Part shown: one piece after another, positions 48,052-57,513 of the stretch
Position numbering within the stretch: position 1 is the stretch's first letter
How the letters are laid out: each line of letters opens with the position of its first letter
The notes under the pieces: generated by a model
Told to the model about the DNA's origin: nothing
The model's database searches: none
What the model saw: only the letters and a program-made list of their open reading frames with translations
Origin: Thiorhodococcus sp.
GTDB lineage: Bacteria > Pseudomonadota > Gammaproteobacteria > Chromatiales > Chromatiaceae
Direction of reading: 5' to 3'
DNA length: 64,000 nucleotides
NCBI GenBank assembly: GCA_029257385.1
Contig: JARIBS010000091.1
Span: forward strand, 1 to 64,000
Program-made: the position numbers and the translations under genes

Positions 48052-50730
48052 TCAAAGCACTTTCGTCACCAGCTTGATTGCCAGGTCCTGGGGGTCGGTC
48101 TCGATACGGAAACCGAGCGATTTGACCAGCGCCAGCATGCGTGTGTTGGCGGTCAGCACCTCGCCATCCATGATACGAAACCCGCGCGAGCGGGCATTCT
48201 GCATGAGCGAGCGCATCAAACGCGCACCGATGCCAAGATTGCGCCAGTGATCTGAAACAACGATGGCGAACTCACAAGCCTGTCCGCCTGGACGCGCCAT
48301 GTAACGCGCCACGCCGAGCGCGATTGTGCTCGCTTTGTGTTCAATCACGCCGATCAGGGCCATCTCGCGGTCGTAGTCGATCTGCGTGAAGCGCACCAGC
48401 ATCTCCGGCGTCAGCTCCTTGATCGCCTGCATGAAGCGGAAATACTTGGTCTGCTCGGAGAGACTACGCACGAACTCCTGCTCCATCTCGGCGTCTTCCG
48501 GGCGGATCGGGCGGATGATGAAATCGCGACCATCGGGGAGCTGGACCTGCTCGATAAGCTGGCTCGGATAGGGATGAATCGCCATGTGACCATAGGTCGG
48601 CTGCTGCGAGGGGCGGTAGTCGACCTTGATGCGCACATCGACTGCGATGACCTCCTTGTCGTTGCCGATCAGCGGATTGATGTCCATGGAGATGATTTCG
48701 GGCAGCTCGCAGACCATCTCCGAGACCCGTTGCAGGATCTTGGCCAGCGCCACCCGATTCATCGGCGGCATGTTCTGGAAGGCGCCCATGAGCCGCGCGA
48801 TGCGGGTTCGGTCGATCATCGTCTCGATGATGAAAGCGTTGAGCGGCGGCAGACCCAAGGCGCGATCGCCGAGCACCTCGACCTGGGTGCCGCCGGCGCC
48901 AAAGAGGATCACCGGGCCGAAGATTTTGTCGCGGAAGACCCCGATCATCAGCTCGCGTGCGTAGCGCGTGGAGACCATGTGCTCGACAGTGATGCCCTCC
49001 AGACGGGCGTCCGGGCGCAGTCGCTTGGCGCGATCGAGAATCTCGGTGAAGGTACGGCGCACCGATTGAGCGTCGTCGATATTGAGCTTGACTCCATCGA
49101 CATCGGTCTTGCGCTCTAGATCCGGCGAGTTGATTTTCATCACGACCGGAAAACCGAGCGCTTCGGCGGCCATCAGCGCCTCGTTGGGCGTATGCGTCAA
49201 CACCGCCTGCATGGTCGGGATGCGAAAGGCCGATAGGATCGCCTTGGCCTCGATGGTGCCGAGCACCTTGCGTCCCTCGGCCATCACGCCCTCGATGATG
49301 AGTCGCGCGCCCTCCACATCCGGCGGGTTCTCGTAAGACAGTGGCGCCGGGGACTGTATCAGCAGCTTCTGGTTCTGTTGATGGGTGGCCATAAACGAGA
49401 ATGCCTCAACGGCGGCCTCGGGGCTGGCGAAGTTCGGCACGTCATGCTCTGAGAGTAGCGCTTGCGCCTCGGCAACGCGCTGCCCGCCCATCCAGCAGGT
49501 GAGCACCGGCTTGCGGCTGTCTTTGCTGGCCTCAATCACGTGCTGCGCGGTCGCCATCGGATCGCAGAACAACAGCGGGGCGAGGATGCAGATCACGCCA
49601 TCGACATCGGGGTCGGCGAGACAGGCATCGAGCGCGGCACGATAGCGCTCTGGAGGGGCGTCGCCAATGATGTCGACGGGATTGCCATGCGACCAGTAGT
49701 CCGGGAGGGCCTGCTCGAGCGCCTGGCGGGTTGTATCGCCGAGTTGTGCCAAGGTCAGGCGGAGATCAACGGCTCGATCGGCTGCCAGAATGCCGGGGCC
49801 GCCCCCGTTGGTGATGATCGCGATACGCTCGCCGCTGAGTCGTCGCCGAGTGCCGAACACTTGCGCCGCGGCGAAGAGCTGCTCGAGATTGGCCACCTGA
49901 ACCACCCCTGCACGTTCGGTCACGGCACGGAATACATCGGCCATGCCAACGAGACCGCCGGTATGCGACTTGATCGCGCGTGTACCGGCTGGATGGCGTC
50001 CGGCCTTGACGACGATGACAGGTTTCAGGCGCGCTGCGGCGCGCAGACCGCTCATGAAATGCCGCGCGTTGCGCACGCCTTCGACATACAACAGAATGCA
50101 CTGGGTTTGAGTGTCGAGCGCTAGGTAGTCGAGGATATCACCAAAGTCCAGATCGGCCGCCGCGCCGAGCGACACCACCGCCGAGAAGCCGATCCCGCAA
50201 GACTCCGCCCAGTCAATCATAACGGTACAGATCGCGCCCGACTGCGACACCAACGCCACATTGCCGCGCCGTGGGAGCACCTCGCCAACGCTGGCATTGA
50301 GTCCATGCTGCGGGCGCATCACACCTAAACAGTTCGGCCCCAGCACGCGAATGCGGTTGCGCCACGCAGCCTCGACCATCTTCTCCTGGAGCGCGACCCC
50401 GCGATCACCGTGCTCGCCAAAGCCGGCCGAGTGCACGACCGCCGCCTTGACGCCGAAACTGCCGCACTGATCAAGGATCGCCGGCACGCATTGCGCCGGA
50501 GTGGCGATCAAGGCCAGATCAATTTGTTTGTCCAGTTCTTTCAGCGAGCTGTAACAAGGTTCGCCGGCCACCTGGTCATATTTGGGATTGATCGCATAAC
50601 ACTGGCCTTTGAACCCGCCCGTCAGCAGATTATGGAAGACCATGCCACCGATCGAACCCTCATTGTCGCTCGCGCCAAAAACAGCGACAGCGCCGGGTGT
50701 GAAAAGCGGGTCGATATCGGTCAAACGCAT
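48052..50730 (-). CDS. pat: Pat-type protein lysine acetyltransferase (acyl-CoA synthetase-like + GNAT)
   Basis: An 892-aa protein with NDP-forming acyl-CoA synthetase modules: CoA-binding Rossmann domain (~1-130, PGAVAVFGASDNEGSIGGM), succinyl-CoA-synthetase-like domains (~145-450, VALVSQSGAICT), ATP-grasp (~490-700), and a C-terminal GNAT domain (~725-890; HWRNLGIGARLMRSLM). This is the architecture of Pat/PatZ/YfiQ, which acetylates and inactivates AMP-forming acetyl-CoA synthetase and other proteins. ATG 50730 is chosen over the track start since it gives the family N-terminus (MRLTDIDPLF). It is divergent from a deacetylase-family gene. Confidence 0.93.
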   Translation of the reverse strand: MRLTDIDPLFTPGAVAVFGASDNEGSIGGMVFHNLLTGGFKGQCYAINPKYDQVAGEPCYSSLKELDKQIDLALIATPAQCVPAILDQCGSFGVKAAVVHSAGFGEHGDRGVALQEKMVEAAWRNRIRVLGPNCLGVMRPQHGLNASVGEVLPRRGNVALVSQSGAICTVMIDWAESCGIGFSAVVSLGAAADLDFGDILDYLALDTQTQCILLYVEGVRNARHFMSGLRAAARLKPVIVVKAGRHPAGTRAIKSHTGGLVGMADVFRAVTERAGVVQVANLEQLFAAAQVFGTRRRLSGERIAIITNGGGPGILAADRAVDLRLTLAQLGDTTRQALEQALPDYWSHGNPVDIIGDAPPERYRAALDACLADPDVDGVICILAPLLFCDPMATAQHVIEASKDSRKPVLTCWMGGQRVAEAQALLSEHDVPNFASPEAAVEAFSFMATHQQNQKLLIQSPAPLSYENPPDVEGARLIIEGVMAEGRKVLGTIEAKAILSAFRIPTMQAVLTHTPNEALMAAEALGFPVVMKINSPDLERKTDVDGVKLNIDDAQSVRRTFTEILDRAKRLRPDARLEGITVEHMVSTRYARELMIGVFRDKIFGPVILFGAGGTQVEVLGDRALGLPPLNAFIIETMIDRTRIARLMGAFQNMPPMNRVALAKILQRVSEMVCELPEIISMDINPLIGNDKEVIAVDVRIKVDYRPSQQPTYGHMAIHPYPSQLIEQVQLPDGRDFIIRPIRPEDAEMEQEFVRSLSEQTKYFRFMQAIKELTPEMLVRFTQIDYDREMALIGVIEHKASTIALGVARYMARPGGQACEFAIVVSDHWRNLGIGARLMRSLMQNARSRGFRIMDGEVLTANTRMLALVKSLGFRIETDPQDLAIKLVTKVL

Positions 50731-50879
50731 GGGGTCTGCCCTCTGAGGCAAAAAAGGAGTTAATCTCTTATATAGCCGCTTGAGCGCGGTGCTCGCGGAT
50801 ATAGAAAGCCAATTTAGAACAAAGCCTACGGAGACCTTCATAGGTTATCTGTTGTGACTGAACCTTGAGAGGACCCGCC

Positions 50880-51812
50880 ATGAACCTTGCCTTCATCTCC
50901 CATCAGTCCTGTCTGGAGCACAAGATGGGCGACTATCACCCCGAATGCCCAGAGCGTCTCTTCGCAATCCAGGACCGCATGATCGCCTCAGGCATTGAAA
51001 TGCTTGTTACCCATCTTGAGGCCCCCAAAGCAACGCCAGAGCAGCTGGCTCTCGTACACGATCGAAGCTATATACAGAGGGTCTTTGACACCGCACCCTG
51101 TACCGCCAACGCCTTGACCTGGATCGATGGCGACACGGCGATGAACAGCCACACACTCGAAGCCGCTCTGCACTCGGCGGGGGCGGCGATCCTGGCCGTG
51201 GATCTGGTCATGAACGACGAGCATCGTGCCGCCTTCTGCTGCGTTCGTCCTCCCGGCCATCATGCCGGGCGCGCTCGGGCGAGCGGGTTTTGCATTTTCA
51301 ACAACGTCGCGATCGGCGCTGCCCATGCGCTCAAGCATTATGGACTCGAGCGCATCGCCATCGTGGACTTCGATGTCCACCACGGTGATGGAACCGAGGA
51401 AATCTTCATCGGCGATGAGCGGGTACTCTTCTGCTCCAGTTTTCAGCATCCCTTCTACCCCGGCACGGGCGCGGATACTGATGCTCCTAACATCATCAAT
51501 CTGCCGTTGCCGCGCCTAACTGACGGAGAGGCGTTCAAGCGCGCTGTGGAGACCGCTTGGCTGCCGCGTATCGATGCCTTCGCGCCGCAGTTGATCATGA
51601 TCTCGGCGGGCTTCGACGGCCATCTCGAAGACGACATGGCCCAGTTCAATCTGCGCGAGGCGGACTATGCCTGGATCACTCGCGAACTCCACAAGTTGGC
51701 ACACAAGCATAGCCGGGAACGCGTGGTGTCTTTTCTAGAAGGTGGTTACAACCTCTCGGCACTGGGGCGCTGCGTCAGCGTCCATCTCGACGAGCTGATC
51801 GGGCGGAAGTGA
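50880..51812 (+). CDS. Histone deacetylase-family amidohydrolase
   Basis: A 310-aa class II HDAC-like deacetylase/acetylpolyamine amidohydrolase. The active site is complete: RPPGHHAGRA (tandem His), DFDVHHGDGTEEIF (zinc Asp and His), SAGFDGHLEDDMA (second zinc Asp) and FLEGGYN (catalytic Gly-Gly-Tyr). Substrates in bacteria include acetyl-polyamines and acetyl-lysine. ATG 50880 follows GAGAGGACC; the track's extra five residues are unlikely. Facing the pat gene across 149 nt, it could reverse Pat acetylation, which is inference. Confidence 0.92.
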   Translation: MNLAFISHQSCLEHKMGDYHPECPERLFAIQDRMIASGIEMLVTHLEAPKATPEQLALVHDRSYIQRVFDTAPCTANALTWIDGDTAMNSHTLEAALHSAGAAILAVDLVMNDEHRAAFCCVRPPGHHAGRARASGFCIFNNVAIGAAHALKHYGLERIAIVDFDVHHGDGTEEIFIGDERVLFCSSFQHPFYPGTGADTDAPNIINLPLPRLTDGEAFKRAVETAWLPRIDAFAPQLIMISAGFDGHLEDDMAQFNLREADYAWITRELHKLAHKHSRERVVSFLEGGYNLSALGRCVSVHLDELIGRK

Positions 51813-51826
51813 GAAGTGAGGAGTAA
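51806..51826. repeat. Short heptamer repeat, unit GAAGTGA
   Basis: Two exact copies of GAAGTGA followed by the variant GGAGTAA, overlapping the stop codon of the deacetylase gene. Confidence 0.55.
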
Positions 51827-51943
51827 TCGCCCCATGCTGCAATGCAACACAAGCATAGACTCAGCCCACCTGGCTTGCAATCGTTCATCGCCAGACATAC
51901 GACGTTCTGCCATGTTCTGGCCGCCGAGCGCTCAGGAGCAGTA

Positions 51944-53377
51944 ATGACCGCCATCCTTTGGCTGAGACGCGACCTGCGGTTGGACGACAATCCAGCTCTC
52001 CAGCGTGCCTTAGATGGCGGCGCGCTCCTGCCACTCTACATCCACGCGCCCGACGAGGAGGCGCCCTGGGCGCCCGGCGGCGCCAGCCGCTGGTGGCTGC
52101 ATCGCAGTCTTGCCGCGCTTGAGGCGGCACTGCGCCAGCGCGGCAGCCGACTGCGCATCGAGCGCGGCGAGAGTCTCGGCGTCTTGCGCCGCATCATTGC
52201 CGAGACCGGCGCCACCGAGGTGCATTGGAACCGGCTCTACGATCCCGCCACGCGCGCACGCGACAGCCGTATCAAACAGGCGCTGCGCAGCGACGGTCTG
52301 CGCTGCGAAAGCCACAACGCCGCGCTGCTCTTTGAGCCGTGGGAGATCGCCAACACCGACCGTCAGCCCTACCGGGTCTTCAGCGCCTTCTGGCGTGCCT
52401 GCCTGCGGTCGCTGGAGCGGCCAGCCCCCATCGCGGCACCGCATACACTGCCCCCGGCCCCAGGCCCGAGCCAAGGGCTTGAGCTTGCGGCATTGGATCT
52501 ACTCCCGCAGATCAACTGGGATCAGGGACTCACCGACACCTGGACGCCCGGTGAGCCAGCGGCGCTGGAGCTGGCCCAGTCCTTCCTGCACGAGCGGGTG
52601 GCCGACTATGCCGAGGCTCGCGATCTGCCAGGCAGCGCGGGCACCTCGCGTCTGTCGCCCCATCTGCATTTTGGCGAGATCGGCCCACGACGCATCCTGC
52701 GCATGGTCATGGACGCCTATGGAGAGCCGACAGCGGATGCCGTCGGACCCTTCGTGCGCGAGATCGGCTGGCGTGAATTCGCCCATCATCTGCTCTATCA
52801 CTTCCCCACCACGCCCAGCGAGCCGCTCGATGGGCGTTTCGCGGACTTTCCCTGGGCCACGGGTGATGTCGAGGAGCAACTGCGTGCCTGGCAGCGGGGC
52901 GAGACCGGCATCCCGCTGGTCGACGCGGGCATGCGCGAACTCTGGCACCAGGGCTGGATGCACAACCGGGTGAGGATGGTTGTCGCCTCCCTGCTCACCA
53001 AGAATCTGCTCATCCCCTGGCAGACCGGCGCGCGCTGGTTCTGGGATACCCTGGTCGACGCCGATCTGGCCAACAACACGCTCGGCTGGCAGTGGACGGC
53101 CGGCTGCGGGGCAGACGCGGCGCCTTACTTCCGGGTCTTCAATCCGGTCCGTCAGGGCGAGCGCTTCGATGCCGAGGGCGCTTATATCCGGCGCTGGTGC
53201 CCGGAACTCGCGCGTCTCGAAGACACGCATCTACACCAACTCTGGAACGCACCACAAGCCACGCTGCGCGCGGCTGGCATCAGGCTCGGCGACAACTACC
53301 CCGCACCGATTGTCGATCTGGCAGAATCCCGTCGGCTGGCGCTCACGGCCTGGGAGCAGATCAGACATCGACCCTGA
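51944..53377 (+). CDS. phrB: Deoxyribodipyrimidine photolyase
   Basis: A 477-aa class I CPD photolyase that repairs UV dimers using light. The antenna domain begins ILWLRRDLRLDDNPAL; the FAD domain has GTSRLSPHLHFGEI, WREFAHHLLYHFP, LVDAGMRELWHQGWMHNRVRMVVASLLTKNLL and DADLANNTLGWQWTAGCGADAAPYFRVFNP, all typical. The conserved electron-transfer Trp residues lie in these blocks. ATG 51944 follows CAGGAGCAG; the track's 34-residue extension is rejected. It lies 131 nt behind the deacetylase gene, perhaps independent. Confidence 0.95.
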   Translation: MTAILWLRRDLRLDDNPALQRALDGGALLPLYIHAPDEEAPWAPGGASRWWLHRSLAALEAALRQRGSRLRIERGESLGVLRRIIAETGATEVHWNRLYDPATRARDSRIKQALRSDGLRCESHNAALLFEPWEIANTDRQPYRVFSAFWRACLRSLERPAPIAAPHTLPPAPGPSQGLELAALDLLPQINWDQGLTDTWTPGEPAALELAQSFLHERVADYAEARDLPGSAGTSRLSPHLHFGEIGPRRILRMVMDAYGEPTADAVGPFVREIGWREFAHHLLYHFPTTPSEPLDGRFADFPWATGDVEEQLRAWQRGETGIPLVDAGMRELWHQGWMHNRVRMVVASLLTKNLLIPWQTGARWFWDTLVDADLANNTLGWQWTAGCGADAAPYFRVFNPVRQGERFDAEGAYIRRWCPELARLEDTHLHQLWNAPQATLRAAGIRLGDNYPAPIVDLAESRRLALTAWEQIRHRP

Positions 53378-53437
53378 GTCGATCGTCGCGCTTGACCCGC
53401 CCCCGGCAAGAACCGTCTAATGCGCGGCTTGATCTTT

Positions 53438-53634
53438 CGGTGTCCGACGGGCCTCTCGCCCGACGGGTTAAACGGGAAGCCGGTGCGCGAGTCCCATTGG
53501 GAACGCAAACCCGGCGCTGCCCCCGCAACGGTAGACGAGTCAAGACGCGACACACAGCCACTGTGAGCACGCTTCATGGGAAGGCGTCGCGTTGGGACCA
53601 GCATCCCGCTCGTGAGTCCGGAGACCGGCCTGAA
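53438..53634 (+). ncRNA. Cobalamin riboswitch (B12 element)
   Basis: The leader of btuB shows the order of a cobalamin riboswitch: CGGTGTCCGACGGGC, then GGGAAGCCGGTGCGCGAGTCC, the B12-box-region core GCTGCCCCCGCAACGGTAG, and finally AGTCCGGAGACCGGCCTG closing the P1 side. Adenosylcobalamin binding should repress btuB and the cob genes. About 228 nt separates it from the btuB ATG; no clear terminator is seen there, so ribosome-binding-site sequestration is possible. Confidence 0.93.
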
Positions 53635-53862
53635 GATCTGGAGCCATAAGACTGATCCGAACCGATATCGCAAGATGCATTGAGCATTCGCCGCGATTGG
53701 GTTCGACTCGGTCATGGTTCCACGACCGGGGTTGCAAAGGGTGCCCGCCGGGACGCCGACGGGGTTTCACGCTCCTGCTTTAGCGCCCGCTCGATCGCCC
53801 CAGCAATTCCTCCTCGTGTCGATCCTCGCGGGTGAGCGCGGATCACAGCCGGAGTCGCATTC

Positions 53863-55743
53863 ATGAAACACCCCTTGATACTGGCGGCAGTGTCCCTGCC
53901 GCTGGCCGTCGTTGCCCTGGCCGATGAGCCAGCCACCCTGCTGGAACCGGTGGTCGTCACGGCCACCCGCACGCCCCAACCGCAAAACGAGACGCTGGCC
54001 TCGGTCACGGTCATCGACCGCGCCGAGATCGAGCGCCGACAGGCCCGCTCGGTGCCCGACCTGCTACGCGGCGTGCCCGGCGTGGCGGTCACCCAGACCG
54101 GCGGGAGAGGCCAAACGGCCTCGATTTTCATGCGTGGCACCAATTCCGACCATGTCCTGGTCCTGATCGATGGCGTCAAGATCGGCTCGGCCACCAGCGG
54201 TCGAACACCGTTCGAGGATATCCCAATCGAGCAGATCGAACGCATTGAGGTGGTGCGCGGACCACGCTCGAGCCTCTACGGCTCGGAGGCGATCGGCGGC
54301 GTCATCCAGATCTTCACCAGACGCGGCGGCGGTCCGCTGGCCCCGCGCATCAGCGTCGGCGGCGGCACACTCAATACCATGGAGGTCTCGGCCGGACTCT
54401 CGGGCGGTGGCGATCGGGGCTGGTTTGACTTGGGCGCCAATCTGGATCGCACCGATGGTATCAACGCCTGCAGAGGCCGCTCGAGCCCGAGCGCCGGTTG
54501 TCGGGTCGAGCAGTTCGATCGCGACCGCGCCCGCAATTTGGGCCTGAGCATGCGCGCCGGTTATGCCTTCAGCGACGCGATTGAGCTGGATGTACATCTG
54601 CTGCGCTCGGAAAACCGCTCGGATTTCGACGGCTCGAAATTCGCCGGCAACGTCTCACGCTCCGAACAGCAAGTGCTGGGTACGACCGCGACGCTCCAAC
54701 CGCTCGAACCCTGGACGCTGATCCTCTCCGGCGGACGCAGCTGGGACCAGTACCGCGTCTTCTTCGACGATCCCGAGACCAACGTCAACACCTACTTCCT
54801 CGACCGCTTCGATACCGAACGCGACACGCTTTCGGTGCAGAACAACGTCGCCATTGCCGAGGGACAGTTGCTCACTCTGGGGGCGGACTATCAGGACGAC
54901 CGGGTCGACGGTACGGTCAACTACGCTGAGAACTCACGCGACAACCTCGGCGTCTTCGGCGAGTACCAGGGTCGTTTTGGCGCCTCGGATCTCACGCTCA
55001 GTCTGCGCCAGGACGACAACGAACAATTTGGCAAACACGCCACCGGCAGCGCGGCTATCGGCTATCTCTTCCAAAACGCTATCCAAGTCTCCCTGTCCTA
55101 TGGAACGGCATTCAAGGCGCCCTCTTTCAACGATCTCTATTACCCCGATTACGGCAACCCCGATCTGGACCCGGAGCAATCCCGCAGCCTGGAGTTCGGG
55201 GTCAAGGGTCTGCTACCGCTCGGGCCAGAGGCGACCGGGCGCTGGGATCTGAGCCTCTACCAAACGGAGATCGACGATCTTATTGCCTACGACTCGGCCA
55301 TCATGGGCGCGGCAAATGTCCAGGAGGCACGCATCCGTGGGTTTGAGGCATCTGGTGAGGCGCGTTATCGCGACTGGAGCCTCCAGACCAATCTGACCCT
55401 GCTGGAGCCAGAGAACCGCTCCAGCAGCGCCGCGCGTGGCAATCTCTTGCCGCGACGACCCGAGCAGTCCTTTAAAATCGATCTCGATCGCCAATTCGAC
55501 CGCTGGTCCGCCGGTGCCTCGCTCTTCGTCGCCGGCAGACGCTTCGACGACCTGGCCAACAAGGTCCGGCTCGACGGCTATACCCTGGTGGATCTACGCG
55601 CGGAGTACGACATCACCGACGAGCTACGCCTCCAGGCTCGACTCGAAAACGCCTTCGACGAAGACTACGAGACCGCCTATCTGTATAACCAACCTGGCAG
55701 GGCCTTTTATCTGACGCTGCGTTACACGCCGACTCTGCCCTGA
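53863..55743 (+). CDS. btuB: TonB-dependent vitamin B12 receptor BtuB
   Basis: A 626-aa outer-membrane receptor. Signal peptide MKHPLILAAVSLPLAVVALADE; TonB box EPVVVTATR; plug domain with SVPDLLRGVPGVAVTQTGGRGQTASIFMRGTNSDHVLVLIDGVKIGS; then a 22-strand barrel ending in YTPTLP with an aromatic-rich terminus. Length and plug match BtuB. The cobalamin riboswitch upstream and cobT-cobC-cobS downstream make B12 or cobinamide the likely ligand. GGAG precedes ATG 53863. Confidence 0.93.
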   Translation: MKHPLILAAVSLPLAVVALADEPATLLEPVVVTATRTPQPQNETLASVTVIDRAEIERRQARSVPDLLRGVPGVAVTQTGGRGQTASIFMRGTNSDHVLVLIDGVKIGSATSGRTPFEDIPIEQIERIEVVRGPRSSLYGSEAIGGVIQIFTRRGGGPLAPRISVGGGTLNTMEVSAGLSGGGDRGWFDLGANLDRTDGINACRGRSSPSAGCRVEQFDRDRARNLGLSMRAGYAFSDAIELDVHLLRSENRSDFDGSKFAGNVSRSEQQVLGTTATLQPLEPWTLILSGGRSWDQYRVFFDDPETNVNTYFLDRFDTERDTLSVQNNVAIAEGQLLTLGADYQDDRVDGTVNYAENSRDNLGVFGEYQGRFGASDLTLSLRQDDNEQFGKHATGSAAIGYLFQNAIQVSLSYGTAFKAPSFNDLYYPDYGNPDLDPEQSRSLEFGVKGLLPLGPEATGRWDLSLYQTEIDDLIAYDSAIMGAANVQEARIRGFEASGEARYRDWSLQTNLTLLEPENRSSSAARGNLLPRRPEQSFKIDLDRQFDRWSAGASLFVAGRRFDDLANKVRLDGYTLVDLRAEYDITDELRLQARLENAFDEDYETAYLYNQPGRAFYLTLRYTPTLP

Positions 55744-55871
55744 CACGCCTGCGACCGCCTTGGCGGCGCCCGCCGGAGACCCGTAAACCGTATGGCCTTG
55801 ATCAACGCAACCGTTCGTCCATCCTGCCCCTTGGCGCACTGGTCAGGCTCCAGCCTCAGGCGCGACGGGTC

Positions 55872-56927
55872 ATGAGCGCCGCGCTCGCCTGGCTCGACGC
55901 ACCCTGTCAGCCCCTGGATGAGACGGCCTCGGCGGCGGCCCGCAAGCGCCAGGACCAGCTCACCAAGCCGTTTGGTTCGCTGGGCCGTCTGGAAGCGATG
56001 GCGATCGAACTCGCCGGCATGCAGGGCACTGAGACGCCCTCTCCCGATCCGGTCCAGATCCTACAATTCGTGTCCGATCATGGAGTGGCGGCCGAGGGCG
56101 TTTCGCGCTTTCCCCAGAAAGTCACCCTCCAGATGCTCCACAACATCGCCAGCGGCGGCGCCGCCGTTTCGGTCATGGCGCAGTCACTCGGCGCGCGCAT
56201 GGAGATCTTCGACCTGGGCATGGTCACGGATCCCGGCCCCGTTGCGGGCGTGCGCTCGGAGCGTCTCGGCACCGGTACCGGCAACATCGCCCGAGAACCG
56301 GCGATGACCGAAAGCCAAGTCGCCGCCGCGCTCAATCTGGGTCGGGCGGCGGTCGAACGGGCCATCGACACCGGGGCCAGACTCCTCATCTGCGGCGAGA
56401 TGGGCATCGCCAACACCACGCCCGCCACGGCGCTCGCCTGTGCGCTGCTCGCTCTGGCGCCCAGCGCCCTGGTCGGTCCGGGTACCGGACTCGACAGCGC
56501 CGGGATCGAGCGCAAGACGCAGGTGATCACCCGCGCCCTAGCGCTCCATGCCGCGCCCGGGCACTCGCCGCTGGAGCTGCTGCGCCGGCTCGGTGGCTTC
56601 GATATCGCCGCCAGCGTGGGGGCCTTTATCACCGCCGCCCAGCGCGGGCTGCCAATTCTGGTGGACGGGTTCATCATCAGCGCGGCCGCTCTGGCCGCCG
56701 CGCGGCTCAATCCCGCGACACGCCATTGGATGCTGTTCTCACACAATTCAGCCGAACCTGGACACCGACACATGATGGAGGCGCTCGAGGCCCATCCTTA
56801 TCTGGATCTGGGTATGCGACTCGGCGAGGCCACTGGCGGCTTGGCGGCGGTTGCGCTCCTGCGTCTGGCCTGCACCGTCCATCGCGACATGGCGACCTTC
56901 AGTGAAGCTGGCGTCAGCGAGGATTGA
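55872..56927 (+). CDS. cobT: Nicotinate-nucleotide-dimethylbenzimidazole phosphoribosyltransferase
   Basis: The 351-aa enzyme activates the lower ligand base to alpha-ribazole phosphate. Signatures KPFGSLGRLEAMAIELAGMQ, QFVSDHGVAAEGVSRFPQKVT, ICGEMGIANTTPATAL and the catalytic-loop EATGGLAAVALL are intact. Residues expected for base binding are present. Member of the btuB-cobT-cobC-cobS lower-ligand and cobinamide salvage cluster. Confidence 0.96.
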   Translation: MSAALAWLDAPCQPLDETASAAARKRQDQLTKPFGSLGRLEAMAIELAGMQGTETPSPDPVQILQFVSDHGVAAEGVSRFPQKVTLQMLHNIASGGAAVSVMAQSLGARMEIFDLGMVTDPGPVAGVRSERLGTGTGNIAREPAMTESQVAAALNLGRAAVERAIDTGARLLICGEMGIANTTPATALACALLALAPSALVGPGTGLDSAGIERKTQVITRALALHAAPGHSPLELLRRLGGFDIAASVGAFITAAQRGLPILVDGFIISAAALAAARLNPATRHWMLFSHNSAEPGHRHMMEALEAHPYLDLGMRLGEATGGLAAVALLRLACTVHRDMATFSEAGVSED

Positions 56928-56931
56928 TCAG

Positions 56932-57513
56932 GTGTCAGAACGCTATCTGGATTTGTTACGACACGGAGAGGTTGAGGGCGGCGTGCGCTTCCGTGGTCAT
57001 TGCGACACCCCCTTGAGCGAGCAGGGCTGGTCGCAGATGAGTCAGGCGCTGACTGATGCGCCGACCTGGAGCGCGATCGTCAGCTCGCCGATACGCCGAT
57101 GCGCAGAGTTTGCGACGTGCTGCGCCGAGACTCATGGCGTTGCGCTGACGTTCATGGACGCGCTCAAGGAGCGCGATTTCGGAAGCTGGAACGGGCGCAC
57201 GACGCAGGAGATCGCGCCTAAGGATCTCGAAAGCTTCTGGAGCGATCCGGTCGGTTTCACGCCGCCGGACGCGGAGCCTTTCGGCGATTTTCAAGCGCGC
57301 GTCCTAGACGGCTGGCGCAAGATCCTGACGCATCCAGACCCGCACACGCTGCTCATCACCCATGGCGGGGTCATTCGTCTGATTATCGCAGAGGTGCTGA
57401 TGATGCCCGATCAGGCAACGCTGTTGCTCGAGGTGCCTTACGCCAGCCGTACCCGTCTGCACCTCTACCCGCCGCCCGGGCGGCCCAGCCTGGTCTTTCA
57501 TCACGGTGGCTAA
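56932..57513 (+). CDS. cobC: Alpha-ribazole phosphatase (histidine phosphatase family)
   Basis: A 193-aa histidine phosphatase with the phospho-His motif LLRHGEVEGG at residues 9-18, SSPIRRCAEFA, KERDFGSWNG and THGGVIRL (second His). It dephosphorylates alpha-ribazole-5'-phosphate or adenosylcobalamin phosphate. GTG 56932 is chosen since GAGGA precedes it and it begins 4 nt after the cobT stop; the track's earlier start lies inside cobT. cobS starts directly at its stop. Confidence 0.9.
   Translation: MSERYLDLLRHGEVEGGVRFRGHCDTPLSEQGWSQMSQALTDAPTWSAIVSSPIRRCAEFATCCAETHGVALTFMDALKERDFGSWNGRTTQEIAPKDLESFWSDPVGFTPPDAEPFGDFQARVLDGWRKILTHPDPHTLLITHGGVIRLIIAEVLMMPDQATLLLEVPYASRTRLHLYPPPGRPSLVFHHGG

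Noticed and set aside
48337-49119. 260-codon plus-strand ORF opposite pat
   Set aside because: Histidine- and aspartate-rich shadow typical of antisense GC-rich frames.
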